Below, piece by piece: positions 38,689 to 48,493 of a stretch of DNA of 64,000 nt (positions are counted from its first letter, which is position 1; every line of letters begins with the position of its first letter). Source of the DNA: Planctomycetota bacterium. Its GTDB lineage: Bacteria; Planctomycetota; Phycisphaerae; Phycisphaerales; UBA5793. The notes beneath the pieces are model-generated. The model was not told the DNA's origin, made no database searches, and saw only the letters and a list, made by a program, of their open reading frames with translations. The position numbers and the translations under genes were made by a program. The stretch is from the NCBI GenBank assembly GCA_963205185.1, contig CAUJHZ010000067.1, positions 1 through 64,000 of the forward strand, given 5' to 3'.

Positions 38689-38718
38689 AGCGCGGCCCCG
38701 GGAAGCCGGAGCCGCGCT
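38689..38718. terminator. Bidirectional hairpin between convergent genes
   Basis: AGCGCGGC, inner CCGG-GAAG-CCGG, GCCGCGCT, between the DUF2959 stop and the EF-hand stop. No clear T-run. Confidence 0.5.
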
Positions 38719-38747
38719 GGATCGTGGGCTCAATTCGGCGATGGGTC

Positions 38748-39533
38748 TCAGCCGCCGCCGTTCCCGCCGCCGTCCTGGCCTCGCCCGCCGCGACCGCCGG
38801 GCGCCGGCGCCGGGCGCTCGTTCGCTTCTTCCTCTTCATTCTGGAACTGGTCGTGGCCTTCCTTCTGGACCGCGAGGAGTTTCTCCAGCGCTGCTTTCGA
38901 ACCGGCCGAATCGCCGGCGATGATGGTCTCTTCCAGAGCAATGGCGGCCTTGATGGCCTTGATGATGGCGAGGCGCACGTCGCGCGTGTACGCGGCGGTG
39001 TCGCTGCCGTACTTTTCCTTCGCCTGCGGCGCCATGTGCTCGGGGTCGATGAGTTGCTTGGCGCCGACGAGCGACGCCTCGATCACGCCGATGCGCGTGA
39101 GGTCATCCGCCTGCGTCTCGGCCGTGAAAGACGAACGGCGCAGGGCGCGAAGGGCCTGGCCGGCCTGGCGCATGTGACTGTCGAGCGTGGCGGGCGGACC
39201 GCCTTCCCCGCCGCGGGGCTGGCCGAACCCGGCGCCGCCGCGCGGCCGACTCTCGAAATAGGTCTTGAGTTCTTCGCGCGTCAGGAAGCCATCCTGGTCG
39301 GCGTCGGCGACGGGGAACATCTGCTCGACGAAGCGGCCGGGCATTTCATCGCGCGCGAGCTTGCCGTCACCGTTGGCGTCATTTTCCATCATGCGATCGA
39401 TGATGGCGTTCACGTCGAACGGCCGCTCGCCCGGCGGCGGACCGCCTTCGCGCCCGCCCTGGGCAAGTGCAGAGGTCGTCATGAGGGCGCCGGCGATGAC
39501 CGCCGCAAGCTTGGTTGCACTGAAAGTCCGCAT
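38748..39533 (-). CDS. Secreted EF-hand protein with Gly/Pro-rich ends
   Basis: 261 aa, signal peptide 1-24. Two canonical EF-hand loops: Asp52-Glu63 (DANGDGKLARDE) and Asp77-Glu88 (DADQDGFLTREE), both with Ca-binding residues intact. A helical region of about 110 residues follows, and the protein ends in a Gly-rich tail. AGGAGA precedes the ATG by about 8 bases. Proteins of this type are frequent in planctomycetes and presumably bind calcium outside the cytoplasm; the downstream partner is unknown. Confidence 0.83.
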   Translation of the reverse strand: MRTFSATKLAAVIAGALMTTSALAQGGREGGPPPGERPFDVNAIIDRMMENDANGDGKLARDEMPGRFVEQMFPVADADQDGFLTREELKTYFESRPRGGAGFGQPRGGEGGPPATLDSHMRQAGQALRALRRSSFTAETQADDLTRIGVIEASLVGAKQLIDPEHMAPQAKEKYGSDTAAYTRDVRLAIIKAIKAAIALEETIIAGDSAGSKAALEKLLAVQKEGHDQFQNEEEEANERPAPAPGGRGGRGQDGGGNGGG

Positions 39534-39674
39534 TGGATTTCTCCTCGTGGGTGCAAGGTGTGGTTGGCAAAGAATGCTCCGTCCGCACAACGGCGGGTAA
39601 GCAAGGCTATTGCCCCTGTTCGCGCCGGGGAACTGGTCCCCTGCCGCGATGCGGCGCCGCCGGTTGCGGACCCG

Positions 39675-41375
39675 TCACTCAGTCTGGTGGTGCGCATCGC
39701 CGTATTGCGGGTACCACATCGCTGCGTCTACGGCCTCTTCGATCGATTCATCGCGCAGCAGCCGGCCGAGGTCGAGACGCTTGGCCTCGCGCACCACGGC
39801 GACGGCAATGCGCTTTGAAACGTGGCGCAGGTCCCCCTGGTCGGGGTAGAGCGCGCCCGCCGCGAGCCGCTCGGCGGAGATGCAGTCGGCCAGCGCGCGG
39901 GCGGCGACGAGGAACATCGAGTCTGTAACCTGTCGCGCTTCGGCGATAATGCACCCCAACCCGAGGCCCGGGAAGATGAAGACGTTATTGCCCTGGCCGA
40001 TGACGTGCCGCCTGCCGTTGTACTCAACCGGGTTGAACGGGCTGCCCGTGGCGATGAGCGCCCGGCCCTCGGTCCAGCGAATCGCTTCTTCCGGCGTGCA
40101 CTCCGCCTTGGAGGTGGGATTCGAGAAGGGCATGATGATCGGCCGCTGCACGTGCTTGGCCATTTCGCGGATGACGTCTTCAGTGAAAACACCCGGCTCG
40201 GCGGTGGTGCCGATGAGGATCGTCGGCTTGACGCGCGCGACGACTTCGAGCAGTTCGAACGGCCCGTTGCCGCGCAGGTCGCACGCATCAAGGTCCTGCC
40301 GATCCCACGCGAAAGCCCGCTTGTGGGCATCGCGGATCATGCGCTCGGTGAAGATCAGGCCGCGACTGTCGAGGAACGCCTGGGCGCGGCGGATGGTGGT
40401 TTCGGTCGCACCTTCTTCGCGCATGGCGTCGCGGACGAGCCGGCCGATGCCAACGCCCGCAGCCCCGGCGCCGAGATAGACGATGCGCTGGTCGCACAGC
40501 CGCTCGCCGGTCTGGCGAAGCGCGGCGAGAATGCCGCCCGTCGCCACGGCCGCCGTGCCCTGGATGTCATCATTGAAACTCGTGATGCGCAGGTGATACC
40601 GATCGAGCACCTGGAACGCGGTGTTCTTGTGGAAGTCCTCCCATTGCAGCAGGGCGCGTGGGAAGACTTCGGCGACGGCCTCCACGAACGCCTCGATGAA
40701 CTCTTCGTAGGGCTGTCCGCGCAGCCGGCGGTGCCGCCAGCCGCGGTAGAACGGGTCGTTGAGCAGTTCGGCGTTGTCCGTGCCGACGTCGAGGCTGATG
40801 GGCAGGCACTGCGACGGGTGGATGCCGGCCGCGGCGGAGTAGAGCGAGAGTTTGCCCACGGGAATGCCCATGCCGCCCGCGCCCTGGTCGCCCAGGCCGA
40901 GGATGCGCTCGTTGTCGGTGGCGACGATGAGGCGGATGTTCCTGTCGGGCGAATTGCGCAGCACGTCGGGGATGCGGTCGATCTGCTCGGGCGTGATCCA
41001 CAGGCCGCGCGGCAGGCGCATGATGTGGCTGTAGCGCTGGCAGGCGAGGCCGACGACGGGCGTGTAGACGATGGGCATGAGTTCGGGAAGATTCTCGATG
41101 AGCAGCCGGTAGAAGAGCGTCTCGTTTCGCTCGCGCAGCGCATCGAGGCCGATGAACTTTTCGAGGTCATCGCGCTTGGCGCGAAGGTGCTCGAGTTCGA
41201 GCGTCACCTGCTCTTCAATGGTCTGCACGGCGGGCGGCAGCAGGCCTTCGAGCTGGAACTCGCGCCGCTCCTGCACGGTGAAGGCGCAGTCCTTGTTGGT
41301 GCGGGGGTTGCGGAGCAGCGCCTGGCCGGTGGCGGCGGGCGTGGCGTGACGACGCGGCATCTGGGCGAGTGACAT
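39675..41375 (-). CDS. NAD-dependent malic enzyme
   Basis: 566 aa, length of the large (MaeA/SfcA-type) enzyme. Substrate and cofactor segments: [91 protein letters not shown] and [15 protein letters not shown]. It oxidatively decarboxylates malate to pyruvate. The MSLAQM start at 41375 follows AAAGGAA. NAD versus NADP preference is inferred from overall likeness and is not proven. No neighbouring gene is related. Confidence 0.93.
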   Translation of the reverse strand: MSLAQMPRRHATPAATGQALLRNPRTNKDCAFTVQERREFQLEGLLPPAVQTIEEQVTLELEHLRAKRDDLEKFIGLDALRERNETLFYRLLIENLPELMPIVYTPVVGLACQRYSHIMRLPRGLWITPEQIDRIPDVLRNSPDRNIRLIVATDNERILGLGDQGAGGMGIPVGKLSLYSAAAGIHPSQCLPISLDVGTDNAELLNDPFYRGWRHRRLRGQPYEEFIEAFVEAVAEVFPRALLQWEDFHKNTAFQVLDRYHLRITSFNDDIQGTAAVATGGILAALRQTGERLCDQRIVYLGAGAAGVGIGRLVRDAMREEGATETTIRRAQAFLDSRGLIFTERMIRDAHKRAFAWDRQDLDACDLRGNGPFELLEVVARVKPTILIGTTAEPGVFTEDVIREMAKHVQRPIIMPFSNPTSKAECTPEEAIRWTEGRALIATGSPFNPVEYNGRRHVIGQGNNVFIFPGLGLGCIIAEARQVTDSMFLVAARALADCISAERLAAGALYPDQGDLRHVSKRIAVAVVREAKRLDLGRLLRDESIEEAVDAAMWYPQYGDAHHQTE

Positions 41376-41612
41376 GGGTGGTTCCTTTCCACGGCGCGAA
41401 GAGTGCTCCCGGCTGGCAGCGGATGATCGCGCACGGTCAGTTAACACTTGCTCGGTTCGGCGGCGGGACCAGAGAGAATCGGACCCCGATTCTTCGCGAG
41501 CCCACGGCTGACCTGGTGCGTCAAATCGCCTGGCCGGTCGGGAAATGGCCCCAACTCCCGAGTGTATCCGGTATGATGCTCCCAGTGGCGCTCTGGACAG
41601 GGGACTGATACT

Positions 41613-42197
41613 GTGGACTCCGAACCGGCCGGTTCAGCGACGCTTTCCATTCTGCTCGACGAATCGCAGAGCGATTCGGAGCGGGTGGCGATGCTCCTGC
41701 CACTGGTCTACGACCAGCTGCGCGCCATCGCGCAGCGAGCCCTGTCCCAGGAGCGGCCGGACCACACGCTTCAGGCGACGGCCCTGGTCCATGAGGCGTA
41801 TCTGAGGCTGGTCGGCGACCGGGCCGTTCCCTGGTCGAGCAAAGCGCACTTCTACGTGGCTGCGGCAGAGGCGATGCGGCGGATCCTCGTCGATCATGCC
41901 CGCAGCAGGGGTCGCTCGAAGCGCGGCGGCGGTCGATCGAGGCTGACTCTGTCAGGTGTGGCCGACCTGGCTCAATGCGACGGGGTCGAAATCCTGGGGT
42001 TCGACCAAGTCTTTCGACGCTTGGACCAGGAGGTGCCTGAGGCGGCTGCGGTCGTCCGGCTCCGGTTCTATGCCGGTCTGACAATCGATCAGACGGCCGA
42101 AGCGCTGGGCGTGTCTTCTAACACGGTGGATCGCCGATGGGCCTTCGCGCGCGCCTGGCTCTTCCGGGCCCTGCAGGAGTTGCCGGGCGAAGATTGA
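41613..42197 (+). CDS. ECF sigma factor
   Basis: 194 aa RNA polymerase sigma-70 ECF type. Region 2 ([47 protein letters not shown]) and region 4 ([30 protein letters not shown]). The N-terminal pattern and VDHARSR block match the planctomycete class paired with large Ser/Thr kinases. The GTG start is supported by GGGGA about 9 bases upstream. The kinase gene begins 36 bases after the stop, so kinase and sigma factor are co-transcribed. Phosphorylation of the sigma factor by the kinase is known for some members of this class, and is inferred here. Confidence 0.9.
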   Translation: MDSEPAGSATLSILLDESQSDSERVAMLLPLVYDQLRAIAQRALSQERPDHTLQATALVHEAYLRLVGDRAVPWSSKAHFYVAAAEAMRRILVDHARSRGRSKRGGGRSRLTLSGVADLAQCDGVEILGFDQVFRRLDQEVPEAAAVVRLRFYAGLTIDQTAEALGVSSNTVDRRWAFARAWLFRALQELPGED

Positions 42198-42232
42198 CCG
42201 CGCGACAGGCGCGTGCGCAGCGGGGACGTTTC

Positions 42233-43549
42233 ATGTCACGCCAAATCGAGATCTTTGCCAAGGCTGCGGAATTCGAGGGCGCCCAGCGCACGGAGTACCT
42301 CGAGCGAGCGTGCGGCGATGATGATGCGTTGCGCCGCGAGGTCGATTCGCTCCTGCGAGCACACGATGCCGCCGGCACGTTTCTGGACGATCCTTCCCGC
42401 CACATGAGCCCCGACGAATCAGGTCAGCATGGCACCGGCTCCGGGCGCGGCTTCGGCCATGCGTCAGAGCAACCCGGTCAGATGGTCGGCCGCTACAGGC
42501 TGCTCGAGCAGATCGGCGAGGGCGGTTTCGGCAGCGTGTGGATGGCCGAGCAGAGCGAACCCGTCAAACGGCGGGTGGCGCTGAAGATCATCAAATCCGG
42601 CATGGATACGAAGCAGGTGATCGCCCGCTTCGAGGCCGAGCGCCAGGCTCTCGCGATGATGGATCATCCCAACATCGCCCGCGTTCTGGATGCCGGCGCA
42701 ACGCAGGGCGGCCGGCCGTTTTTTGTCATGGAGCTGATCAACGGCGTGCCGTTCCTCGAATACTGCGATACGCAACGTCTCGATACGAGGGCGCGGCTCG
42801 GCCTCTTTGTCAAGGTCTGCCATGCCATCCAGCACGCGCACCAGAAGGGCATCATCCACCGCGACATCAAGCCGAACAACGTGATGATCACGCTCCACGA
42901 CGGCGTGCCGGTGCCCAAGGTCATCGACTTTGGCATCGCGAAGGCGACCGACCAGCAACTTACTGACAAGACGCTCTTTACCCAGCACCAGCAGATGCTC
43001 GGCACGCCGGCGTACATGAGCCCGGAGCAGGCCGAGATGAGCGGCCTCGACATCGATACGCGCAGCGACATCTACAGCCTGGGTGTGTTGCTCTACGAAC
43101 TGCTTACGGGCACCACGCCGTTCAATTCGGAACAACTCATGAGCAAGGGTTACGCGGAGATGATGCGCATCATCCGCGAATCCGAGCCGGACCGGCCAAG
43201 CACGCGGCTGCACACGCTCGGCGATCGTGCCAGCAAGACGGCTCAGCAGCGGTGTGTCGATCCTCGCGAACTCTGTTCGGCGTTGCGCGGCGATCTCGAC
43301 TGGATCGTGATGAAATGCCTCGAGAAGGACCGATCCCGCCGCTACGACACGGCCAACGCCGTGGCGCTTGACATCCAGCACTACCTCGATGACGAACCGG
43401 TTTCGGCCGGGCCGCCGGGCGCGCGATATCGACTGGGCAAGTTTGTCAAGCGCAATCGCGCCGGAGTGATCGCGGCCGCCGCTGTGGTTTCTGTGCTCGT
43501 GCTGGGCATTGCCGGCACGACCGGTGGCATGCTGTGGGCGCTCGATTAG
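42233..43549 (+). CDS. Ser/Thr protein kinase, truncated by an in-frame TAG
   Basis: 438 aa as written. A short helical N-terminus (about 1-55) precedes the kinase domain: G-loop GEGGFG (95-100), Lys118 in VALK, catalytic HRDIKPNN (209-216, Asp211), DFG at 232-234, and [10 protein letters not shown] with the activation segment. A membrane segment lies at about 410-437. A TAG stop at 43547-43549 ends the frame immediately after this helix. In homologues the protein continues with a coiled coil and TPR repeats, and here exactly that continuation follows in the same frame. Kinase residues are all intact, so the truncated product could still be active. Confidence 0.88.
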   Translation: MSRQIEIFAKAAEFEGAQRTEYLERACGDDDALRREVDSLLRAHDAAGTFLDDPSRHMSPDESGQHGTGSGRGFGHASEQPGQMVGRYRLLEQIGEGGFGSVWMAEQSEPVKRRVALKIIKSGMDTKQVIARFEAERQALAMMDHPNIARVLDAGATQGGRPFFVMELINGVPFLEYCDTQRLDTRARLGLFVKVCHAIQHAHQKGIIHRDIKPNNVMITLHDGVPVPKVIDFGIAKATDQQLTDKTLFTQHQQMLGTPAYMSPEQAEMSGLDIDTRSDIYSLGVLLYELLTGTTPFNSEQLMSKGYAEMMRIIRESEPDRPSTRLHTLGDRASKTAQQRCVDPRELCSALRGDLDWIVMKCLEKDRSRRYDTANAVALDIQHYLDDEPVSAGPPGARYRLGKFVKRNRAGVIAAAAVVSVLVLGIAGTTGGMLWALD

Positions 43550-43618
43550 AAAGCGCGAGCCGAGCAAGCCGAGCATGGGAAGGAACGCGAACTCAGCCGC
43601 GCCAAGGAGGTCAAGCGA

Positions 43619-44968
43619 TTGATCTCCGACATGCTCGGCAGCATCAATCCCGAGTTTGCCCGGGGCCAGGATACCACATTGCTCAAGGGGATCCTTGATG
43701 ACACCGCCAGGCGACTGGACCGAGGCGAAATTCAGGATGAGTTGATCGCTGCGGAGTTGCACCTTGTGATCGGTCAGGCTTACCTGGGGATCGGAATGTG
43801 GAGCCTGGCTGACGAGCACCTCCCGACCGCCTTGGAGATTCGCACGCGCATACTGGGTGAAGAGGACCCAGCCACGCTCGATGCAGTGCAAGCGTTCATT
43901 GCTCTGAGGGGCCAGCAGGGTCAGGGAGCGACACTGGAAGAGATGGCTCGGACAAACCTGGAGCGGCGACGGCGCGTGCTCGGCCGCGAACACCGCGATA
44001 CGCTCCGCTCAATGGCGGCGCTGGCGAGCGTGTACGGCACCGCCGGGAGCGTTGAACAGGCGGTTCCACTGGCGAGGGAAACGCTGGCTCTGCGAAAACG
44101 CGTGCTGGGGGATGACGACCCGGACACGCTCGAATCCATGGTACAGGTGGCCATCGCCGAAATCGTGAGCGGGCGAACCGATGAAGCCGCGACGCGCCTC
44201 CAGGAAGTACTGGATCGGCGCCTGGCCCTCCTCGGAGAGAACCATCCGGCGACGCTCATCGCGCAGGACTACCTGGCTCGACTGCGCGAACTGACGCACG
44301 AGTATGAGGAGGCTCTGGCGCTGCGAGTGAAGACCGTTGAGATCGCTCCCGGACTGATCGGCGAGGCGAATCCGCACACGCTCAACCTTCGATCTCAACT
44401 GGCGGCTCTCTATGTGAAGATGGGGCGCTACCAGGACGCTTGTTCGGTCTACGAGACCGACGTGAACGAGCGACGTCGGTTCGCCGGCGTATCACGACGG
44501 CCGCCTCTGTGGGCTGCCATGAAAGGGCTTGGCACGTGCTACGAGATGCTTGGAAGAGATGCAGCTGCCTCGGACGTGTATCGCGACTTGCTCGACCATC
44601 TGACCGTTGACGCAGATGACGACTCGGCGAGCCCGATGGAACTCGCCACCGTGGCATGGGTGCATCTGCGCCCGATCGACGAGATTCATAATCCCAGTCG
44701 GGCGTTGCGGTTCGCTGAGCGGGCCGTCGAACTGGTTCAGAGCCGCGGCGGCGCGCCGAGAAACCCGCAATTCCACCGCATGCTGGACACCCTCGCATCA
44801 GCCCAGCATCAGACAGGTGACACGATCACAGCGGTCGAAACCGAGCGGCTGGCCATTGCCAGTGTGCGAGATACGGTGCAACTGGAACTCCTTGGCGAGT
44901 ACCAGAGCCGTCTGGAAGCGTACGAAGCGGCGCTGGCGGACCCTGCGGCTGACGCAGACGATCGGTAA
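43619..44968 (+). CDS. TPR-repeat half of the interrupted kinase (same reading frame)
   Basis: 449 aa from a TTG at 43619, though the open frame starts directly after the TAG at 43550. It contains about six TPR units (QDELIAAELHLVIGQAYLGIG, DTLRSMAALASVYGTAGS, and the repeated VLGxDxPDTLESM pattern), matching the sensor half of planctomycete Ser/Thr kinase-TPR proteins. There is no good ribosome site or signal, which favours it being part of one 910-residue protein broken by a single nonsense codon rather than a separate gene. Codon use continues unchanged across the TAG. It could be made by readthrough, re-initiation or not at all. Confidence 0.6.
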   Translation: MISDMLGSINPEFARGQDTTLLKGILDDTARRLDRGEIQDELIAAELHLVIGQAYLGIGMWSLADEHLPTALEIRTRILGEEDPATLDAVQAFIALRGQQGQGATLEEMARTNLERRRRVLGREHRDTLRSMAALASVYGTAGSVEQAVPLARETLALRKRVLGDDDPDTLESMVQVAIAEIVSGRTDEAATRLQEVLDRRLALLGENHPATLIAQDYLARLRELTHEYEEALALRVKTVEIAPGLIGEANPHTLNLRSQLAALYVKMGRYQDACSVYETDVNERRRFAGVSRRPPLWAAMKGLGTCYEMLGRDAAASDVYRDLLDHLTVDADDDSASPMELATVAWVHLRPIDEIHNPSRALRFAERAVELVQSRGGAPRNPQFHRMLDTLASAQHQTGDTITAVETERLAIASVRDTVQLELLGEYQSRLEAYEAALADPAADADDR

Positions 44969-45141
44969 TCGTCTCGGCGCCGTCCATTCAACCCACCAAA
45001 TCGGAAATCCCAGAATCTGGGAAACGCGCTGGGGTCGTTCGGCCGCGTTTGACGCTTTGCGATCGTAGAGACGGCAGGCTCAACTGATTCTGTGGCGAAT
45101 CGAACTGCCCCTCGAGGGAGAGTCAAACAGAAGGGCAAATC

Positions 45142-45636
45142 ATGAAGTTCCAGTTCAAGAACGTACTGTGTGCCATCGTCCTCGCAGCGGTCGCGCTCGG
45201 CGCCGTCCAGCAGGCTCAGGCCGCCCGGCTCGTCGCAGCCGGCTACTCCTGGTCATATCGCGGCGAAGAACGCCGAACGGTCACCTTCGTCTGCATCAAC
45301 CATCCGGACCAGTCGATCCGCGGCTGGGCGGAGTTCGACTACACGGATCAGCCCAATCACGCGATGCTGATCACGTCGCAGGTCTCGCTCAAAGATGGCA
45401 CACTGTGCATGGCCGGTCCGATCATCGAGCATCCCGATCCCCTGATGATCGGCTGGACCGGCTTCTTCGGCGTGCGCGATCTCGGCGGCCGGGGCGCGAA
45501 TCTCGACAGCGTGACCTACCTGCTCATTGCTCCGCCCGAATACCCTGATGCGCAGGCCATCCTCGACTTCCTGGGCGGCTCGATCCCGGAGCAGCAGTTC
45601 GTGGGCATCGAAGGCGGCGACGTGAGAGTCTGGTAG
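45142..45636 (+). CDS. Secreted hypothetical protein
   Basis: 164 aa, signal peptide 1-27 (LAAVALGAVQQAQA). A compact beta-rich mature domain follows, with two Cys residues but no recognised family. It lies between the kinase TPR region and the TetR/WD40 operon. A 15-bp perfect hairpin follows the stop. Function unknown. Confidence 0.6.
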   Translation: MKFQFKNVLCAIVLAAVALGAVQQAQAARLVAAGYSWSYRGEERRTVTFVCINHPDQSIRGWAEFDYTDQPNHAMLITSQVSLKDGTLCMAGPIIEHPDPLMIGWTGFFGVRDLGGRGANLDSVTYLLIAPPEYPDAQAILDFLGGSIPEQQFVGIEGGDVRVW

Positions 45637-45681
45637 GCATGAGCCGCAGCTCAGTATTCGAGATGCAAGAAGATCAGTTTC

Positions 45682-45714
45682 CAACCGCCTCCGCGCTTCG
45701 CGCGGAGGCGGTTG
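45682..45714 (+). terminator. 15-bp perfect hairpin after the secreted-protein gene
   Basis: CAACCGCCTCCGCGC, loop TTC, GCGCGGAGGCGGTTG, followed by TCGTGG rather than a T-run. Strong intrinsic structure; probable terminator. Confidence 0.7.
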
Positions 45715-45787
45715 TCGTGGCCGGGGTGCCGATGCGCCAACGGCCTATGACGCTGTGGAAGGGGGAGGGGCCGGGACCTTGGTGGAC

Positions 45788-45816
45788 TTGACAGTGCCAG
45801 ATGGTTCCGGTATGCT
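45788..45816 (+). promoter_or_regulatory. Promoter of the tetR-WD40 operon
   Basis: TTGACA (45788-45793), 17-base spacer, TATGCT (45811-45816): a near-consensus sigma-70-type promoter. Confidence 0.85.
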
Positions 45817-45835
45817 TAGTTGGTCAACCAACTAA
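45816..45835. promoter_or_regulatory. TetR-type operator overlapping the -10 box
   Basis: Perfect 9-bp half-sites TTAGTTGGT and ACCAACTAA separated by CA. The left half begins in the last base of the -10 box and the right half ends 4 bases before the tetR start codon, so binding would block transcription start. Confidence 0.9.
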
Positions 45836-45839
45836 CTCG

Positions 45840-46511
45840 ATGGCCGAAACGCCTTCCAATTCGAAGCGAGACCGCCTGATCCAGGTCGCGATGGACCTCT
45901 TTGCGTTACAAGGCTATGGAAATACGGGTCTTGCGCAGATCGCCCGCGAAGCCGAAATGTTGCCCGGCTCGCTGTATCACTTCTTCCCCACCAAGGAAGA
46001 TTTGCTTGCCGCGACGCTCGAGACGCGCCTGCGACTCCTTCAACCCGAGGTGCTGGACCCCATCTGGAGTCGCATCGACGATCCCATCGAGCGTATCTTC
46101 GGCCTCCTCGATGGGTATCGGCGGATGCTTCGCATGACGGAATTCGGCCACGGATGCCCGATCGGCAACCTGGTCATCGAGCTGACCGAGACCAACCCCA
46201 ACATCCGTCCGCTGCTGGCGGCCAACTTCGACAACTGGATTCACGCCGTGCAGCAGTGCTTTACCGATGCGCGCCATCGGCTGCCGGAGGATGCGGATCC
46301 GGAGCAGCTCGCGCTGTTCGTACTTGTGACGATGGAAGGCGCGGTCATGCTGGCAAGAACCTATCGCAACTTCGACGCCTACGACACCGCCGTGGCATCG
46401 TTGCGCGATTACATCGAGCGGCTGCTGGCGGCGGGGACGGGCGATTGGCCCCGCTCGGTTGGGAAAGACGCATCAGGATCAAACTCGAATCGGCAAGGAG
46501 GGAAGTCGTGA
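45840..46511 (+). CDS. TetR/AcrR-family repressor
   Basis: 223 aa. N-terminal helix-turn-helix RDRLIQVAMDLFALQGYGNTG...LAQIAREAEMLPGSLYHFFPTKEDLLAA is the standard TetR domain. A ligand domain follows (MEGAVMLARTYRNFDAYDTA). The ATG at 45840 lies directly behind the operator, so no ribosome site separates them; the transcript leader would be very short. The stop overlaps the WD40 start (GTGA). It is expected to repress its own operon by binding the 45816-45835 site. The inducer is unknown. Stretches are described, not inferred from any hit. Confidence 0.9.
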   Translation: MAETPSNSKRDRLIQVAMDLFALQGYGNTGLAQIAREAEMLPGSLYHFFPTKEDLLAATLETRLRLLQPEVLDPIWSRIDDPIERIFGLLDGYRRMLRMTEFGHGCPIGNLVIELTETNPNIRPLLAANFDNWIHAVQQCFTDARHRLPEDADPEQLALFVLVTMEGAVMLARTYRNFDAYDTAVASLRDYIERLLAAGTGDWPRSVGKDASGSNSNRQGGKS

Positions 46512-48493
46512 GACATGTGGCGTCACTCATGGCCGCGTGCGCGGGAGTGCTGATGCTCTGCCAGGGGGTGCGTGGTCAGGCGCGGGCTTATCCAGCCCAG
46601 ATTGCGGCCGCCGAAAAGTCGCTTCAACTCGGCGACTCGCGGGAACTGCGCCGCTGGCTGAATGCGACCTCGCCGGAAGAGCGCGGCTGGGAGTGGGAGT
46701 ATCTCAACAGTGTCGCCGATACGACGCTGCGCAGGGTCGCCACTCCCGAATCTCCGATTCGCGTCGCGATGTCACCGCGCGGCGACGTGGTTGCAACAGT
46801 GGAGGGAGCACTGGTGCGACTGTGGTCGTGGCCCGCGCTGAAACCGCTGCGCGCGATCGAAGGTCATCGCGATGCGGTCTACCGCGCCGAATTCAACTCG
46901 ACCGGCGAGCGACTCGTCACCGTCTCGCGCGATGTGACATCGCAGACCTGGGATGTGGCCACGGGAAGTCCCATTGCGAGCATCGACCTGTCCAATCCGG
47001 CGTTTGCCGCAGCGACCTTCAGCCCCAATGGTGCTCACGTGGCGACGTGCGCCTGGGAGCGCGATGACACCGGCGTGCACGGGGTGGTCTGGATCTGGGA
47101 TGCGGCGAGCGGCGAGGTGCTGCACCGGCAGCGCATCGGCGTCAAGCCGCTCAGCGCCATTCACTACACGCCCGACGGCTCAAGGCTCCTGGTCGGCTCG
47201 TGGGACGGGCTGGTGCATGTGCTTGCGCCGGACGCGACAGAAATCACGCGTTTCACTTTGGCCGACGAAGACGTGTACAACGCGGTGAACGACATCGACA
47301 TCAGTCCCGATGGACGATACGTGGCTGCGGCGAGCAAGGACCGCACGATCAGCATCTTCGAGATCGAATCGGGCGAACCCATCGCGCGCCTGCGCGGGCA
47401 CCAGGGGTACGTCGAGGGCGTGGCCTTCTCGCACGATGGAAGGCGGCTGGCGAGCGCATCGGTCGATGCGTCGGTGCGTCTCTGGAACACGAGCGACTGG
47501 ACTCCCGCCACCGTGCTGCGCGGCGCGATGGACACCCTGCGCGGCGCCGCCTGGTCGCCGGAGGATGAGCAGGTGCTCGGCTGCTCGCTCGATGGTCATC
47601 TGCTGTTGTGGAGAGCGGATCAGAATGCGGCGAATCAACTGGCGATTGCGACCGGAGCATCGGGAACGTACTCATGCGTCATGACGCCCGATGGGAGCAC
47701 CATGGCCGTGGCCTGCTACGACGGCTGGGTGCGCCTCTTCGACACGCGCACGGCAGTGTTGCTCGACCAGTGGCAAGCGCACCCCGGTTCGACGTGTCAC
47801 GCCGCCCAGTTCAGCGCCGACGGTTCGCGGCTCGCAACATGTTCATGGGACAACCACGTGCGCATCTGGGAAGTCAAGACCCACGAGCAGATTGCGGCGC
47901 TGACTGCCGGCGACGGGGTCTACGACTGCGCCATCTCTCCGGACGGTAAGCGGGCGGCCGGGAGCGGTTCGGCGCTGGTCGTCTGGGACGTTGATTCGGC
48001 CGAGGTTCTCTTCACCGCGTCCGTAGCCGGGACGTCGCCAGCGCGGATCCGCTTCAGTTACGATGGCTCGATGATCGCATCGGGCTGGGATGACGGCGCC
48101 GCGCGCGTGCACGATGCAGTGACCGGCGAATTGATTGCCGAGTTTGATGATTCAGATGATCGCGTCGAAGCGGTCGGCTTCACTGACGATGACTCTCGAC
48201 TGATCACCGGCGACTCTGCAGGCGTGGTGCGCATTTGTCCCGCTCGCGGCGGCGAGACCATCTACGCCTGCGATACAGGCGGACGCGGCATCTACCAGGT
48301 CGAGGCGCATGGCAATCGCGTCGCGATCGCGGCAGACCAGTTATGGATCATGGATCTCGAGCGCGGTGACGTCGTACTCGGGCTCAACCCGCTGGCGGAC
48401 TCGATCTGGAACCTCGCGTGGAGCGCCGATGGCCGGCGCCTGGCGACGTGTCCTACGCAGGGCACGATCATCATTCTCGACGCGGGGCCGTAG
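46508..48493 (+). CDS. Exported WD40-repeat beta-propeller protein
   Basis: 661 aa. Signal peptide 1-24 (LMAACAGVLMLCQGVRG). It has about 12 WD40-type blades in two groups, with typical GH...D and WD motifs such as VRLWNTSD, VRIWEVKT and RLATCSWDNHVRIW. The N-terminal 60 residues resemble those of planctomycete WD40 proteins (RGWEWEYLNSVADTTLRRV). GTG 46508 is supported by AAGGAGG 8 bases upstream and by its GTGA overlap with tetR. A scaffold or binding role in the cell envelope, under TetR control, is inferred. It overlaps the convergent ATP-grasp gene by 23 bases. Confidence 0.87.
   Translation: MRHVASLMAACAGVLMLCQGVRGQARAYPAQIAAAEKSLQLGDSRELRRWLNATSPEERGWEWEYLNSVADTTLRRVATPESPIRVAMSPRGDVVATVEGALVRLWSWPALKPLRAIEGHRDAVYRAEFNSTGERLVTVSRDVTSQTWDVATGSPIASIDLSNPAFAAATFSPNGAHVATCAWERDDTGVHGVVWIWDAASGEVLHRQRIGVKPLSAIHYTPDGSRLLVGSWDGLVHVLAPDATEITRFTLADEDVYNAVNDIDISPDGRYVAAASKDRTISIFEIESGEPIARLRGHQGYVEGVAFSHDGRRLASASVDASVRLWNTSDWTPATVLRGAMDTLRGAAWSPEDEQVLGCSLDGHLLLWRADQNAANQLAIATGASGTYSCVMTPDGSTMAVACYDGWVRLFDTRTAVLLDQWQAHPGSTCHAAQFSADGSRLATCSWDNHVRIWEVKTHEQIAALTAGDGVYDCAISPDGKRAAGSGSALVVWDVDSAEVLFTASVAGTSPARIRFSYDGSMIASGWDDGAARVHDAVTGELIAEFDDSDDRVEAVGFTDDDSRLITGDSAGVVRICPARGGETIYACDTGGRGIYQVEAHGNRVAIAADQLWIMDLERGDVVLGLNPLADSIWNLAWSADGRRLATCPTQGTIIILDAGP

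Noticed and set aside
41460-41500. Short inverted repeat AGAATCG...CGATTCT before the ECF sigma gene as an operator
   Set aside because: Only 7 bp, no second copy, and far from the GTG start; could be chance.
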